A DNA stretch of 64,000 bases from Symsagittifera roscoffensis (Eukaryota; Xenacoelomorpha; Acoela; Convolutidae). A program made the translations under genes and the position numbers. Of this stretch, positions 9,611 to 20,245 are shown in pieces. Where the stretch lies: the NCBI RefSeq assembly GCF_963678635.1, contig NC_087063.1, positions 11,130,386 through 11,194,385 of the forward strand. The letters run 5' to 3'. The notes beneath the pieces are model-generated. The model was given only the letters and a program-made list of their open reading frames with translations, made no database searches and had not been told where the DNA came from. How positions within the stretch are numbered: the first letter of the stretch is position 1; every line of letters starts with the position of its first letter.

Positions 9611-12427
9611 TTAGTTCTGATGCGGACGCAACTCCTTCAATTTTGTGATCCCTTTTTTCATCCGATGTATGTCAATCCCTTCTCGCTTCTTGATCAATTT
9701 TTTGTTCACTCGTTCAATGACCGCATTGGACAGGCTTATAGGTTCCCTGATGTAGCTCAACAGTGTATCTCGAGAGAAATAATTTAAACTTGCAAGCTCA
9801 TTTTCTTTGTTTTTTTCCGGATGAAACCGTAGCTTGTTTCTCCGAAAGCATTTCATAACGTCGTCTTCTAGGATTTTTTTAAAGTCTCCGTTTGGGAGTG
9901 GAACTTCTAAAAAATGCAATGTATCAACAATGACGTCGGACTTCTGTTCATCCTCTGAGTTGAGTGCCCATTTCATATTATCGGAGAGCAGTTCCACTGT
10001 CTTGAAGGCAAATAACCCTCCAATTATAGCACCAGCAATTTGAAAAATACCAATAAAGGCTGGATGGCCGATTGAAGCGCCTAAGAAGGTACCTACACTT
10101 GCCATGCTCCAGCTAATGAGCGCAAATAGTAAGCACAGTACGAAGTTTTCCAGAGTTGCAGTTTTGAATTGTTCAAGTGAAATTTTTCTTGTGCTCCACC
10201 TGTAACAGTCACATAGTGAAAAAATTCCGAAGCCAGCAATTGCGCCTGTAGTCGATGCCGTAGCAGAGAATTGCAGACTTGGCACAGTCAAGCACTTCGC
10301 TACTTCAAATCGCCCAAATTGAGTTTGCATTGCCGTCATTAACTTTTCATTTCCGATGCTAGAAACAATTCTTGTGGCAATTTGATTCGCTCCTATCTTA
10401 TCTGTCAGTTTTATCAGAAGGTCAGTATTTGGTAATTCTGACAGAAGCTTGTGAACAAAAAATTCAATACCGTAAAACTCCATCAGATCAACGCAAGATT
10501 CTGTGATATTTTTCATGCCTAGTGAAATTGAAAGGTGCTCGGTGATTTGATTGGCACCAATGCATTCGACTATTTTTTCTATCATTTCGCTGATTCCAAA
10601 ACTGTTTGTCAAGATCACAACAAGACCTTTTTCGCCATACATACCTTGTGTTGCTTCAATAATTTTTTCTGCACCACCGAAAGGATCGATAGGAATATCT
10701 AAGTTGTTGAAATTTTGCTCGTAATAATCATAGCTGTGCATCGCTGGCGATATCATCAACATTATAAATGCTGTTATTTTTGATTGGAAAATTTTTAATA
10801 CATTTTTTTCAGTGACGTCAGGGTCTTTGAATAGTTTTTCCCACTCATTTTTCTTAGATGTATATTTCTGCCAATCGATTATCTGTATTTTGTGTGTTTT
10901 TTTGTCATTAACGTGCTCTTTACGAAAGCAATCCTTGTGGTAGAAGTGTTCTGTTTTGAAGGGGTCGTATCTACAAGCTTGGCAAAAAGCAACTGGTTGA
11001 TCTTCTAAATAAAGAGCGACTCGCTTTAGCTCTTCACACTGATCATAACCACATGTGAATGAGCACGCACTTTCGAACTTGTATTTCAAACCGTTTTCAT
11101 CCAGAAAGTTGTTCTTAGTTTTTTCAATAAATATTTCTCGCTGCTGAAAATCTGCAAATTCAGATGAGGGATACTCGAATCCTGAATAAAACGTTTTAAC
11201 TAGCTCCATGTATTTTTCGATTGAATGCCAGTTTTGGATTTTTGAGAGTTCCTTGTAGGGCAAAGTAGAAGCGTAATCCATTGGTGCTTGAATTACTCGT
11301 TCGATAACTTTTGAGTGTTTGGATATGTATTCAATGTTGGGATTTTTTTGAAGGCCGTGTATAAGTAAAAATTTTCCAACTGGTACGTAGTTTGACTTGT
11401 CGAAATCATTTTGTAGAGTCGAACATCTAGATTTTATCACTTTCTTGGCTGCTTCAATCTCCTCTGCATTACTTTTTTTGTCGAGCGTTAAGCATTTTAA
11501 TCCAATTTGGTAGCAGACAGTTGGAAAGTGGCCAATTACTGATCTCACTATCGAAGATTGTTTGACACTCTCAATGCCATGACCAATGGATAGCATGGAA
11601 GGAACAATGTCCCAAGCAGATGCAAAGTGAAACATGTTTTCGGCATAGTTTCTCTTAGAAACAAATTCTGCAAATTCGTGGTTTCCGAGCATAGGCGCTC
11701 CGAAAGTTATATTGAGAACGTTTTTAGGTGAAATAACTAAGTTTGCTTTACGATGCAGGTATGTAATGAGCTCTACATGGACTAATGAAGAGACTGCGCC
11801 ACCGAGAGAATGGCCGCATGTAAGTATTTGGTGTGCTTTGTGAGAAATGGCCAAATCGATGATTTCGCCAACTGGCACCTTCTCCATTCGTTCAAGGAAA
11901 CCACTGTGAACTTTTCCTACGAAACTCTGGTGTGCCTTCAGACCAATTTTTGAGTCGGTTTCGATGTCTTTTTTTGTCGTTGTTCCTCTGAAAGCTACTA
12001 TTAGTGTTTTTTCTTTTTGGCGTCTATGCTCCGAACCTAAGAATATACACAGCACTTGGTCGCCATATTTAACATTGGCAGCTATCAGACGCTCAATTGA
12101 ATGATATACTTTTTTGGCATTTAGGTAATGTATTGGTTTGTACTGGTAGGCTGCATTTGAGCAAAATAATGCATTCTGAACAAGCTGCCTGTCTTCCCAT
12201 TTTTCTCTGCCATCAGCCCACAGGTAGTGTCTACCTCGAATAAGTGGCGTGTTTTCAGGAGTAATTGGGTTTCTGTTGCTTGAGACCTCTGTTATGTCGT
12301 ACAAAACTTGAGGGTGTCGGTCTTTATTGAATTTCAGTCGTATGTTCTCTAATATGTCCTCATCTATGTCAAATGATTTTGCATCGGAATCGATGTAATC
12401 CAGATGGACATGCACGAGTTGATTCAT
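9611..12427 (-). CDS. Class-3 lipase fused to Cys/His-rich, membrane and J-like segments (938 aa)
   Basis: Single uninterrupted ORF. Residues about 80-410 form a lipase_3 alpha/beta-hydrolase. The nucleophile elbow is GHSLGGA (Ser207), the acid is probably Asp273 in WDIVP, and the catalytic His is probably His401 in NWHSIEKY, after a YVPVGKFLL strand. The triad is complete, so it is probably an active acyl hydrolase. Residues 455-505 hold a Cys/His cluster (FCQACRYDPF, then HFYHKDC) that may bind zinc. Residues 605-700 contain two similar helical segments, each with an IGANQI motif. Residues about 762-808 form two Gly/Ala-rich hydrophobic segments, probably membrane hairpins. Residues 856-880 resemble the J-domain helix II and HPD loop but read HPE. 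The rest is basic and charged. The start is ATG 12427, 11 bases after a CCTTAG splice-acceptor-like site. Substrate and pathway are unknown. There is no copy in the right arm. Confidence 0.85.
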   Translation of the reverse strand: MNQLVHVHLDYIDSDAKSFDIDEDILENIRLKFNKDRHPQVLYDITEVSSNRNPITPENTPLIRGRHYLWADGREKWEDRQLVQNALFCSNAAYQYKPIHYLNAKKVYHSIERLIAANVKYGDQVLCIFLGSEHRRQKEKTLIVAFRGTTTKKDIETDSKIGLKAHQSFVGKVHSGFLERMEKVPVGEIIDLAISHKAHQILTCGHSLGGAVSSLVHVELITYLHRKANLVISPKNVLNITFGAPMLGNHEFAEFVSKRNYAENMFHFASAWDIVPSMLSIGHGIESVKQSSIVRSVIGHFPTVCYQIGLKCLTLDKKSNAEEIEAAKKVIKSRCSTLQNDFDKSNYVPVGKFLLIHGLQKNPNIEYISKHSKVIERVIQAPMDYASTLPYKELSKIQNWHSIEKYMELVKTFYSGFEYPSSEFADFQQREIFIEKTKNNFLDENGLKYKFESACSFTCGYDQCEELKRVALYLEDQPVAFCQACRYDPFKTEHFYHKDCFRKEHVNDKKTHKIQIIDWQKYTSKKNEWEKLFKDPDVTEKNVLKIFQSKITAFIMLMISPAMHSYDYYEQNFNNLDIPIDPFGGAEKIIEATQGMYGEKGLVVILTNSFGISEMIEKIVECIGANQITEHLSISLGMKNITESCVDLMEFYGIEFFVHKLLSELPNTDLLIKLTDKIGANQIATRIVSSIGNEKLMTAMQTQFGRFEVAKCLTVPSLQFSATASTTGAIAGFGIFSLCDCYRWSTRKISLEQFKTATLENFVLCLLFALISWSMASVGTFLGASIGHPAFIGIFQIAGAIIGGLFAFKTVELLSDNMKWALNSEDEQKSDVIVDTLHFLEVPLPNGDFKKILEDDVMKCFRRNKLRFHPEKNKENELASLNYFSRDTLLSYIREPISLSNAVIERVNKKLIKKREGIDIHRMKKGITKLKELRPHQN

Positions 12428-12436
12428 TCCAGTTAG

Positions 12437-12446
12437 ACCTAAGGTA
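12437..12446 (-). promoter_or_regulatory. 3' splice-site-like sequence before the lipase ATG
   Basis: Minus strand reads TACCTTAG then GTCT, placing an AG 11 bases before the start codon. The same arrangement is seen before FYV7/CCDC59, CSTF3 and mL50, so it may be a trans-splice acceptor or the end of a 5' UTR intron. Confidence 0.4.
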
Positions 12447-14000
12447 GGATACTATTTTTAGATCATAAATAAGTAGTCTTAAATATATCCCCGTTTGAAA
12501 CGGTAGCAAAAAAACACTGTTCAATTTTAATGTCTTGGCGAAGAGTTTGGAGGCTGCTGAATTGAAAAATCCACAATGACCATTTTTTTAAAATTATATT
12601 TATCATTTGCTTTCTGTTGAAAAAACCCTAGCATTCATTTTGATGATTTTTTTTGCGCTGGAAGGACAGGTTAATCACTCTCCAGATCTCCAATTACTGT
12701 TCATGGGACGTTGATCAAATTCGCTCAATTCGAAAATGATCTTTTCACTTGGGACCTTTTTCCCGTGAACAGCTTTTCTTACGCTTTCTCAGACATGCTC
12801 ATTTTCTTGAAAATTCAAATAAACTACTTCCTAGTTCATTTGAGGAAATAATTAATTTTTCAAACTCTTTCTTTGAATAAAAGTTGATTGTTTTTGTACT
12901 TTTGATTTAAGGTTGTTTTTTGTCGGCCCTCCAATTTTTCGTATTCGAGCCAACGTTTTCTTGTTCGAAAACAACCCAGCCGAATATGATATCAAGCGTT
13001 TAGTCGAGGTATCACATGAGGTTGATACGCCTTAAAATTTGCACGAGAAGTGTTTGTCCTTGGGAAAATACCAATTTATCAAAAATTTTTACTGATTATT
13101 TTATTAGAGAACCAACTAAGATTTTTTGGTTTTAATTGGATCTACGATGGTTGACTCAAGTTGTTTGCCGCTCTGTCATTGATTCTCTGTTTATGAGCCT
13201 CATTCAAGACAAAGTATAAACTTTTTGAAGATTTGGTTTTTCGACTATTTTCGAGTAATTTACTTAGCTTATTTTTTTTCATAAAAAATGACCTCTTGTA
13301 ATTCAATTTTTCAATCAATTAAATGAATTGCATGAGGAAAGCCGCATCATTAACATACTCAAAACATCAAAATTGCATTGCTCGTTAAAAGATGTATGTT
13401 GTATCTGATCTTAAATGAGCACAATCGACCCATATGAACGAAGACAGGTAATAGTTTTAAGACCGCCCACCGCTGGTGCCCTACAACAAACTAAAGTTAG
13501 TAATAAATTGTCTCATCTCTACAGATGGGAAGTAGATTTTTTTACCTATTAAGTGAAATATGATGTGAATATGCTTTCATGTGACTTATGATTTTTTTTT
13601 ATAATTTTGATGATTTTGTGTTGTATATGGAAACAGAGATAGGATATAGATTTCCGCGTGTAATCTGCAGATACAAAATATTTTCCCTATGAAAATATGA
13701 AAAGAAACAGCTGCAATAAATCGGTACTGTACTTTCTGTTTTCGTGAAGCTTCAGCAGCTTGATCTGCGATGCGACTTTTTCAAGAATAGTATCCGACAA
13801 TTTCAGGCATGACAGATTGACAATGTTTCAGATAAATGTTTCAGGTGAAGAGAAATGTCAAAGAGTTATAAAAGTGTGACGCGCTTTTTCTAATTTTGGC
13901 GGGTTTTGAGTTGGTAATTCAATTATGGTGATCAAAAGTACATAAGTTGATTGAAACAATTTTTTATTCAAATCTAAAAGTAGCTAAGAGTTATGATTAC
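12447..14000. other. Intergenic, no gene seen
   Basis: AT-rich, with many stop codons on both strands and no recognisable repeat or RNA gene. Confidence 0.5.
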
Positions 14001-14033
14001 TAAAAGTAATAAGAGTTTTAATATTGTTCGTTT

Positions 14034-14342
14034 GAGTGCTCATAATTTACCTGCGGCGTTAGCTTTTATTTACTCTTCGATAAACAGCTTTAAGCTTGAA
14101 CAGCTTAGCCATTTGGTCTCGACCAAAATGCTGAAAAGTGAATCAGCACAATTTTGCTTTCACATCCAAACGTAGCAGAGTTTTGAATAGTCAAATAACG
14201 AATAAAAGAGAAAGTAGTGGCTGTATTTTTGTTGTATTAGAAAATCTGCTGATTCGCTGTTCATTCGTTCGTGAGATTATTCTTCTGAGTGCTCATAATT
14301 TACCTGCGGCGTTAGCTTTTATTTACTCTTCGATAAACAGGT
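14034..14342 (-). repeat. Pair of identical 55-bp direct repeats with a splice-donor-like centre
   Basis: The same approximately 55-bp sequence occurs at about 14037-14092 and 14287-14342, 250 bp apart, with essentially no mismatches, while the sequence between and around is not alike except for AGCTTGAA just after each. On the minus strand each copy contains CGCCGCAG followed by GTAAATTATG, a strong 5' splice donor context. Tandem short RNA genes (for example spliced-leader RNAs) look like this, but leader identity and an Sm site are not proven. Identity limited to such a short core inside AT-rich DNA implies constraint or recent copying. Confidence 0.6.
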
Positions 14343-14599
14343 TTCAGCTTGAAAAATCAATTTCTATAGTTGAAAAAATTATAAAGTCATAAAAACCAAG
14401 CAAGCTCAGCCACTCGAAATAATCACTGAAAAATAATAATTAACTTTAGCTAATTTAAAGATCAATTTTAATGACGAATCATGGCGAATAAATGTTTTGT
14501 GCCTAAAATTTTGCATGTGTCTTGTAATCAATACTAAAACTTTTTCTCTTAAACAATTTTTTGTTACAAATCTGTAAGAATTGAACTTGCTTTGTTATT

Positions 14600-14860
14600 G
14601 AATTTTAATAACTGATAGTCTTCTTCCCACTTCGTTCAGAGGCAATTAGGTTGCCTATATAGTTTATGGTATTGGGTCCGATTCCCGATCGGACCTCTTT
14701 GTTTTCAATATGTACGAAATCGAAGTTTTTGCCGGGAAAAGTTGCATTTTTGGCCTATCGTGTGTCTGCTTATGTTGATTCGGCATAAGCGTCACATAGC
14801 GGGTTTTCTGTGCTCTAAACAAAATGTTTCTATTAGCAAATGTTGCTGATTTAATCATCT
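14600..14860 (+). repeat. tRNA-derived SINE-like unit, diverged
   Basis: Contains a tRNA B-box-like stretch GGGTCCGATTCCCGATC at about 14675. Downstream is a body shared with the units at 16.2, 17.3 and 20.8 kb (GTGTGTCTGCTTATGTTG, then TCACATAGCGGGTTTTCTGTG). It does not fold as a full cloverleaf. Confidence 0.45.
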
Positions 14861-14869
14861 AATTAAAAA

Positions 14870-16180
14870 ATTTAGTAGCCCTAATTTTGTGTAGTTCTCT
14901 TTGTTTTTTCGCATAAAAGATTTTATTCGGCCTGCATGGTCTCGCCTTAGGCAATTTATTTTGTATTGTTTTCAAACAAAAATTGATAATTATTTTGAAA
15001 AAATAAATCAGGTCGGTTGCAGTGTAAAAAGTTCATAGTTTTAAAATATAATAGGTCAAAATTTTATAATTTTAACATTTCTATGATATTTAATTCACCT
15101 CGATCCACGTATTGTCGGCCTAGTTGCTGTTCGGTGAGAATTAAAAACCTATTTAAGTAAGTTTAAAGTGAAACAATTATGATAATCAGTCGACGAAGTC
15201 AAATTATCAACTCAGTAATATTCTCTTAAAAGATTTGTTTTCATATAATAATTATCAACTCAACATAATAAAATGTCCTTCTTTGGAAAAGATTTGTTTC
15301 AATAGTTATTTCAATATTTGATAGATTTTTTTGGCGCAGTTCTTTGGCTGGGCGATTTCAGTCTACTCACAGCAGTTGCAGATGTGTGAATTCCATCCAA
15401 ATAAGATTGCTCAATTCTTTTTAGTTTCCGAGGTAGACGTTTTGAATAATATTTAAAAAATGTTCATAAACTTATATTTCAAAAAATACCTATTTTCGAC
15501 CCTATGACCGGATTTTCGACCCTATGACCGGATGATGTCTAATTAACGCCAGTGGTAGTAGCTGTTGTCTCCAATTAGTAGTGCTCAATTTCTTTCAGTT
15601 TTTCACTCTTCAAAAAAAAACGTTCGCAAAGTTTGAAGTTCAACCCTATGTTCTGGGGCTGTGATGTCACTCCTAGGCGGGGCGTTTCACATCTGGTCTC
15701 TAATAGTGACTGCTCCTGGTGATTAAGATTGTGAGATACGTTAGTTTGATTATTTTAAAAAAAAAATCAATTAACTATGAAAGTTTTGACCGGTTCAGTT
15801 GTAAGTAAACCTTAAAGTTGAGTTTAGTTTTAAATCGTGCAATATGAGAATTAGAAAGTTTATTAGGATACGCTCCGTCTATTCTTACGGTTGCGTTTAG
15901 TTTTGTCATATCGTTTATATAAGCAATTTTCACGCTCATCAATCTGCTTGAAGCATCGGAGGTGCAAGTTATACGCTAGTTGGATTTAATTATATAGATT
16001 TCTCTGAGGTACAGAAACAAATTGCCTACTGATTCAGTTTTTCCTAAATGGGATAGCTTTGTGACAAAAATGCTTGTAATAAAAAATTTTCATTTCACCG
16101 AACTCATGCAAGTTATATGAAATTTAATATTATATTTTTCCAGTAAAAAACTTATCTTACGAACTTTTATCTTGCTTTTT
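14870..16180. other. Intergenic, minor local duplications only
   Basis: No gene seen. Short direct repeats include TTCGACCCTATGACCGGAT twice in tandem at about 15496-15533 and two AATTATCAACTCA stretches near 15200-15260. Both may be old slippage products. Confidence 0.4.
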
Positions 16181-16189
16181 TATTGAATC

Positions 16190-16925
16190 TTAACAACTTC
16201 CAGGTTCCTTCGCACTTAACCGAGGGGTAATGCCGTCGCATTTGCACAATAAAGATCGGGGTTCGAAAACCGGCGGGACCTTATTTTTTTCAGTATGCAT
16301 GCAATTGGAAAAAGTTTTCCGGTAAAAATTGATTTGTCGGATTTTCGTGTATGTGCTCAACTTTTGTCGGCTTACGTGCCAAATAACGGATTTTTCTTGC
16401 AATGTAAGCAAATTTCATGGTAGTTGCAAGCGTTGTTCATTGTAGTTTAGGTTATGTCTGTTTGTTATTTCGGCTTTGTCAACTTATATTGCGTAAATTC
16501 GAGTGCAAAGCATATTTGTATAGTATTATGTGCTTCAGTATGGATGGTTCGTGAAAACTTTAAAAACTTCATGCAATTTTTAATGACAACAGTTTTGTTT
16601 ACGGCTCAACGTGTTTCAACCTAAATTTTGTCGCCTTTTTGCCCTTCTCGGTGATTGATCTGCAATTTTATGAAGTCTGTTTATTTATCAAGGCTGTTTA
16701 TGAAGTCCATTCGATACAATCATTAAAATTTTGTAGCTGTATTTCCAATTTTTTTCAAGTTAAGTTTTCAAGTAATTTTTTCAAATTATCTTCTCAGAAT
16801 CTTTTTTTACTTCTGTTTTTTTTGTCCACTCAGTATATTGCAGCGAAGTTCAATACTGGCTATTGGGTTCGCCACAGGTTTCATCAAAATGAGTTTCAGT
16901 TCTAAGCCCAGCTTCGCCTCTGTGC
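16190..16925 (+). repeat. SINE-like unit, tRNA-like head to GCTTCGCCTCTGTG tail
   Basis: The head (about 16195-16290) holds GGGGTTCGAAAACC, a B-box-like stretch, after CTTAACCGAGGGGTAATG. The body has TTGTCGGATTTTCGTGTATG and TTTTGTCGGCTTACGTGCC. The unit may end at AGCCCAGCTTCGCCTCTGTG (about 16905-16924), a terminal motif shared with five or more other units. It is longer than its relatives, so it may be composite. A further end motif (GCATAGCCCTGCTTCGTCTC) is at 17194-17216. Confidence 0.5.
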
Positions 16926-17309
16926 TTAAAATTCAATTATCTTGCTTGGCATGTTTGCCTAGAATTCCTGTTTGATAAAAACAGGTAGTTTGAAAATGTA
17001 TGGGATTGGGTTTTTTTATTGGTACCGCATCAGAATTCAAAAAATATCAAACACGTATCTTCAGCTTTAGGGGGGCCGCTAAATGTTTTTTTTAATCTAG
17101 ATATACAAACATTTTGGTGCTCTTAGTTTTTTCAACATTTTTCTTTCTTTTCGATTTACGTTTTCTATGTTTGTGTTGTATCGACAAAGGTGCATAGCCC
17201 TGCTTCGTCTCTGTGTTTCAATTATTGCATGAGCAAGTGTCTTTTGAATGCGAAAAAGAGTTTTTTGTAATTAAGTTTTCGTGCAAATCTCAATCGCTTT
17301 TCTTACTTA

Positions 17310-17815
17310 TTTTTTCTTGCATCTTAACAAGTTGCCTTTGCACCCTAAGAGCTGGGATTGGAGTCCCGTTTGGAACTTGTTTTTTTTCACTGTTTGAAAT
17401 TGAAGTTGTTTTCCGGTAATGTTGAATTGTCGGACTTTTGTTTGTCTGCTCAAGTTTTGTTGGCGTAGTTGTCACATCACGGTTTTCTTGTGCTACTAGC
17501 ATTTTTCATTATAGATGCAAGTGTTGTTTATTTAAATTTCATGTAGGTCTTGAAACGTTTTTGCATAATCAATTTTTTTTCTGCTCAGCTGGTATCTGCT
17601 CACAAATTGCTGTCTTCTTCAGTTTTGTTCCGTTGCTAATTTTATATTCAAATGTTATGCTTGGCATGTTTGTCTAGAATTTTCATTTATCGAAACATGC
17701 GAAAATTTTGGTTCATCTAGTTTTTTTTTTAACATTTATTTTCTTAAACTTAATTTTTTTCAAATGTTTTTGTTGTATTTCTAATGATGCGAAGCTCCGC
17801 TTCGTCTCTCTGTGT
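17310..17815 (+). repeat. SINE-like unit
   Basis: Head around 17330-17400 (GCTGGGATTGGAGTCCCG), body with GTCGGACTTTTGTTTGTCTG, tail GCGAAGCTCCGCTTCGTCTC at about 17789-17808. Head, body and tail follow the same order as in the units at 16.2 and 20.8 kb. Confidence 0.5.
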
Positions 17816-17959
17816 ACTATTTTGTTTATTCGAAACATGTTTTGTAATTATAATTGATTGGATCTCTTGGAAGATGATGCTTGTCGATGACTATTTCGTA
17901 CTACGAGATTTTTCCAGTTCTCACATTGCTGTGCAGTGTTAGTTGCTGTGCTTTGAGTT

Positions 17960-18060
17960 TCTATTCGATTTGTTTTCCAGTGACTGTGATCTACTCGACT
18001 GTCTCTCAATGTGCAGTTCCCGGGTTCAAATCCCCTAGTATCTAAAAAAAAACTAAAATA
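17960..18060 (+). repeat. tRNA-like fragment
   Basis: Contains CCCGGGTTCAAATCCCC (B box) at about 18016-18032 after TCTCTCAATGTGCAG. No matching acceptor stem was found, so this is a tRNA-derived repeat head rather than a tRNA gene. The right-arm equivalent (about 61050) has lost this box. Confidence 0.35.
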
Positions 18061-18382
18061 TTTTGTTTTTAAGCTTATTGTGATAATAAGTGACATACTT
18101 ACTTTCTTCTGAGGCAGGTTCACTGGCTTGAAAAATTATTCCACGCTAGCCTAATGTTCCCATATTTCGCGTAGTACTAGATACAGTTTTGATTACATAA
18201 AGAAAAAATCTTAGTCTTGTTTTGAATGCGTTTTGAATGCGTTGATTGTTAGTAATGTTATCTTGCGTTGATGATCGCCCAGATAGACAAAAAAATCTAT
18301 TTATCAAAATAGCAATGGTTAATGCCTTGTGTAAAAGTACAGAAATTTAATTATTGAATTGTTTTAAAATCGTCTCGTAAAA

Positions 18383-18390
18383 ATTTTAGT
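18383..18390 (+). promoter_or_regulatory. 3' splice-site-like sequence before FYV7/CCDC59
   Basis: AATTTTAG ends at 18389, 6 to 9 bases before the ATG. In the right copy the site is a run of T followed by AG, a stronger acceptor, so the site is kept although the sequence has changed. Confidence 0.45.
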
Positions 18391-18398
18391 TGTAGATG

Positions 18399-18917
18399 AT
18401 GAAAAATAGTAATAGAATTGAAACAGAGCAATTTATGCCAAAATCAAGCAAGCGAGACAAAAGAAAATCATTTTATCAAAAACAAAACCAGAAAGGATCT
18501 TCATCCAAAGGGCAATTGTTCACTCAAGAGCGGAAATACAAAACTATTCAAAGTTTCCACAAAAGCTTCAAGGGTGCATATCAAACAGCGGAAAATCCAG
18601 AAGGTACACGGACTTCGAATTTATCTTTCTCTGAAAGGCGACCAGCGAAAGACGATAATTCCATATGGGGCAAAAGGCAACGACTTGAAGAGGCAAGGTT
18701 GAAGTACGAACAAGTAAAACGGGACAAGCGAGAGGCAAGAGAAAAGCAAGTAGAGGAAAGGGGACTTAAACAGCAAGCTTGGAAGACCAAAAAGAAAGAG
18801 AAAGCAAAAATCAATCGACTCATTAGTCAGAAGACAAGTAAAGGACAGCCCAATATGAAGGCGCTTTCGAAAGCGCTATTGCTCAAGATACAACAGAAGT
18901 ACACTGTCTCAAAATAA
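18399..18917 (+). CDS. CCDC59: rRNA-processing protein, Fyv7/CCDC59 (TAP26) family
   Basis: 172-residue, very basic, Lys/Arg/Gln-rich protein. The C-terminal part is a long charged helix (about 95-140, EARLKYEQVKRDKREARE and on) followed by the family signature QKTSKGQPNMKALSKALLLK near the end. In yeast, Fyv7 acts in the nucleolus in processing of small-subunit rRNA precursors; CCDC59 is the animal relative. ATG 18396 and 18399 are adjacent. The second matches the only start in the right-arm copy (60716), so I chose it. Single exon. The right copy differs at only a few residues. The family assignment rests mainly on the KGQP-containing C-terminus. Confidence 0.7.
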   Translation: MKNSNRIETEQFMPKSSKRDKRKSFYQKQNQKGSSSKGQLFTQERKYKTIQSFHKSFKGAYQTAENPEGTRTSNLSFSERRPAKDDNSIWGKRQRLEEARLKYEQVKRDKREAREKQVEERGLKQQAWKTKKKEKAKINRLISQKTSKGQPNMKALSKALLLKIQQKYTVSK

Positions 18918-19820
18918 CTTACCGAAAAAGTAAGAAAGTCTGGACGAAGTTTTCCATGCTATCTATTTACGCTTGCGCCTGATCATATTTAAAGATATTA
19001 ACAGAAGGCCGCGAAGGGTTCAATTTGAAGCCCCAAAGGTGAACACTGCGAGTATAGAGGAACTCAACGGCTGTTTTAATTTCTGCAACTTGAGATTGGC
19101 AGATTCCTTTTGAAACGTTGATATCAGACAAATCAAACTTTTAGTTTATTTGAAATAGAAATCTCCTTTCATCTATTTTTTTAATCAGAGTAAAATGATA
19201 AAACAAATGGACCAGGTTAAAAAATAGTCGGCTTAAAATAAGCAATAAAACATGAAATTGTTGGCAATTTTCATGGAAAGCAATTCCCTTAACCAGTCGG
19301 AAATGTTTGGATTCCTTCAACTCTTTCAATTGCCTTCTGATAACTGAGAGATGGAAATGATTTGACAAAAGCTTAGATTCGATCAAAAAAATCTTGGTCC
19401 GTAAATTCCAAAATTTACTAGAAAATAAACCTATTTTTTAAAAAAAATTTGAATTTTTTGATTTTTTCCGAGTTCGTTTATTATTAAGATTGCATAGCTG
19501 GCAAATTTAGTAAAAATGGTTAAAAATGTATTGTGCGTCCCTATTTTTTATTCAGTCGAATCTATTCACTTGGATTTAGTTTTCAATTTTTCGGCCCAAT
19601 TTTTGTCGGCTTATTTGCCGGGTGTTTGTTTTTAGAAAATTCTTTGCAAATGATTATTAAATTCAATGTAGGAAAATAACACGATAATAGGCTTTTTCCA
19701 ACACGTTTTTTCACACGCTTTTTTTATACACGCTAAAATTTTTAGTTTGAAAAGAGAAAACTTTGAAGCGATTTTTTATTGGATTTCTATTTATTTTCAG
19801 TTTCCTTTCCAATGCATGAT
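18918..19820. other. Intergenic, no gene seen
   Basis: Conserved in the right arm (59285-60195) with substitutions and small indels. CGGCCCAATTTTTGTCGGCT at about 19591 resembles the SINE body, so a fragment of that family may be present. Confidence 0.4.
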
Positions 19821-19829
19821 TTGTAATTC

Positions 19830-20245
19830 AGTCAATCATCCAGCGCATGTGGCGTAGATGTAACACACCTGCTTGAGACGGCAAAGGATTATGGTTCGAA
19901 TCCGACTGGGACCTGTTTTTTGCAAACTTGATTTTTTTGTGCTTTTTCGGACTATCGTCCGTCTGCTTTTGTCGGCTGGATTCCCCTAGCCCAATTTTTT
20001 TTTTGAAGTTACAGTGTTCTTTCAAGTTGCAATAACACCAATGCCTGGGATGGCAAAACCCTGAAATTCTTTGCAAGTTGTGAATTTTCGGCTTTTTTTA
20101 GATTTTTGTCAGCTTATTTTTGCTGACTTAGTTCCCGCCGAAAGGAGTTTTGAAGTTTTTCTGTTTTTTATTTGATTTTAATCAAAGTCATTCATTTTTG
20201 AATCGCAAGTGGTGCGAAGCTCAGCATCGCCTCAGTGTAAAAATA
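19830..20245 (+). repeat. SINE-like unit, best tRNA-like head
   Basis: The head has an A-box-like TGGCGTAGATGTAACAC (about 19849) and a B-box GGTTCGAATCC (about 19891) with tRNA-like spacing. The 5' and 3' ends do not pair as an acceptor stem. The tail is GCGAAGCTCAGCATCGCCTC (about 20214-20233). A copy lies in the right arm at about 58845-59270. Confidence 0.55.

Noticed and set aside
19835-19915. tRNA gene
   Set aside because: A and B boxes are present but the acceptor stem does not pair and the unit is repeated with a common tail, so it is a SINE head.
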